From contig JAFQAA010000057.1 in the NCBI GenBank assembly GCA_017417005.1, positions 1-37,086 on the forward strand: DNA of 37,086 bases, written 5' to 3'. Origin of the DNA: Elusimicrobiaceae bacterium. GTDB lineage: Bacteria; Elusimicrobiota; Elusimicrobia; Elusimicrobiales; Elusimicrobiaceae. The notes under the pieces were generated by a model. That model saw nothing but the letters and a program-made list of their open reading frames with translations, was not told the DNA's origin and ran no database searches. Made by a program: the position numbers and the translations under genes. This document shows positions 36,471 to 37,086 of the stretch, in pieces. The number at the start of each line of letters is the position of its first letter. The first letter of the stretch is position 1.

Positions 36471-36598
36471 ATGAGACTGACATCGATCTACTCTGACAAC
36501 ACCGAATTGGGTGTTACTACCATCGACCCTGGTGAGCTTAACTGCCGTGTTCGGAATGGGAACGGGTGTGTCCTCACCGGAAAAAACATCAGTCTCAT
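36471..36598 (-). rRNA. rrf: 5S ribosomal RNA
   Basis: The minus strand contains the typical loop sequences CCCGTTCCCATTCCGAACAC and GTTAAGC, then CGATGGTAGT. Ends are set by helix I, ATGAGACTGA with TCAGTCTCAT. A further GGGTAG/CTACCC stem just outside is a likely processing site. It is the last gene of the rRNA operon. Confidence 0.93.
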
Positions 36599-36760
36599 TC
36601 CTACCCCTTTATTTCGTTCTGAAAATGATGACTTCATTTTAGAACCGGGATCTTGCGACCCACTTTGGTAAGAATAAAATTTAGATTCGCTTTTCAATTA
36701 GAACCAAGCCACACAACTTACACCTTTGAGCGTAAGCGTATATTCTGGATTAAAGAATAC

Positions 36761-37086
36761 GGCCAAGCCTCACGACCTATTAGTAAAGATTAGCTAAACA
36801 TATTACTATGCTTACACATTCTTCCTATCAACCCGGTAGTCTTCCGGGGGTCTTATGGGACATAAAGTCCAGGGAAACCTTATCTTGAGGCGGGTTTCGT
36901 GCTTATATGCTTTCAGCACTTATCCCTACCGAACACCGCTAATCAGCTATGCCGTTGGCACGACAACTGAGATACAGGAGGTTCGTTCATCCAGGCCCTC
37001 TCGTACTATGGACAACTCCTCTCAAGTTTCCTACGCACACAACAGATAGAGACCGTACTGTCTCACGACGTACTGAACCCAGCTCA
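36761..37086 (-). rRNA. rrl: 23S ribosomal RNA, 3' end (partial)
   Basis: The minus strand shows the sarcin-ricin loop AGTACGAGAGG and the typical end (TAGGTCGTGAGGCTTGGCC). The 5' part lies outside the window. The 3' end at about 36761 is estimated. 36599-36760 is spacer with an RNase III-like stem near 36617-36643 and a TATTCT/AGAATA hairpin just after the 23S end. Confidence 0.93.

Overview
The window looks like the chromosome of an AT-rich, double-membraned bacterium. At least four secreted beta-barrel proteins end in an aromatic residue, as outer-membrane proteins do. There are pilin-like proteins with a prepilin peptidase site, a FadL-type porin and the RpoB/RpoC/ribosomal cluster. Together with a very unusual EF-Tu, the pilin-like genes suggest a host-associated member of Elusimicrobiota. 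That placement is inference from protein style; no search was possible.

Layout. 1-3385 (minus): gatB heads a tightly spaced run with an outer-membrane barrel, a soluble histidine kinase and a coiled-coil protein cut by the window edge. 3506-9341 (plus): clpC and recA (13 nt apart), a terminator, a XerD-type recombinase and a FadL-like porin. 9401-15896: a small palindromic repeat, a membrane Ser/Thr kinase with an external TPR sensor, a CorA-type transporter, a secreted nuclease with a YbdG-type mechanosensitive channel (minus), a barrel protein, and a purple-acid-phosphatase-like protein that has lost most metal ligands. 15910-16558: one apparent RNA transcription unit with promoter, tRNA-like relic, tRNA-Val(GAC), hairpin-rich cassette between direct repeats, and terminator. 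16575-18236 (minus): two envelope proteins. 18451-19545 (plus): tspO, then a folded RNA with two mutually exclusive structures ahead of a small unknown gene. 19546-20036: repeats, including a 182-bp foldback element.

20037-33357 (minus) is a fused beta/str operon: rplJ-rplL-rpoB-rpoC-rpsL-rpsG-fusA-tuf. It has a promoter and probable L10 leader in front, and hairpins between rplJ/rplL, rplL/rpoB and fusA/tuf that could tune ribosomal protein, polymerase and EF-Tu output separately. rplK and rplA are not upstream; pilin-like genes are. 33641-35562 (minus) holds two pilin-like proteins and a secreted protein. 35563-36470 holds a possible 13-residue Cys-rich peptide gene and a second copy of the foldback element. 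36471-37086 (minus) is 5S rRNA and the 3' end of 23S rRNA.

The strongest oddities are: (1) EF-Tu whose switch I lacks the near-universal PEE(K/R)xRGITI block, although it is the tuf of the main translation operon and the adjacent EF-G is canonical; (2) the switch-like RNA at 18941-19158; (3) two equal-length 182-bp foldback elements, each downstream of a strong operon (tuf and rRNA); (4) the tRNA-Val/tRNA-relic/hairpin-cassette unit; (5) a tiny Cys-rich peptide gene with its own promoter and hairpin. Calls on function for the barrels, the small secreted proteins and the RNAs stay general because nothing diagnostic is visible.
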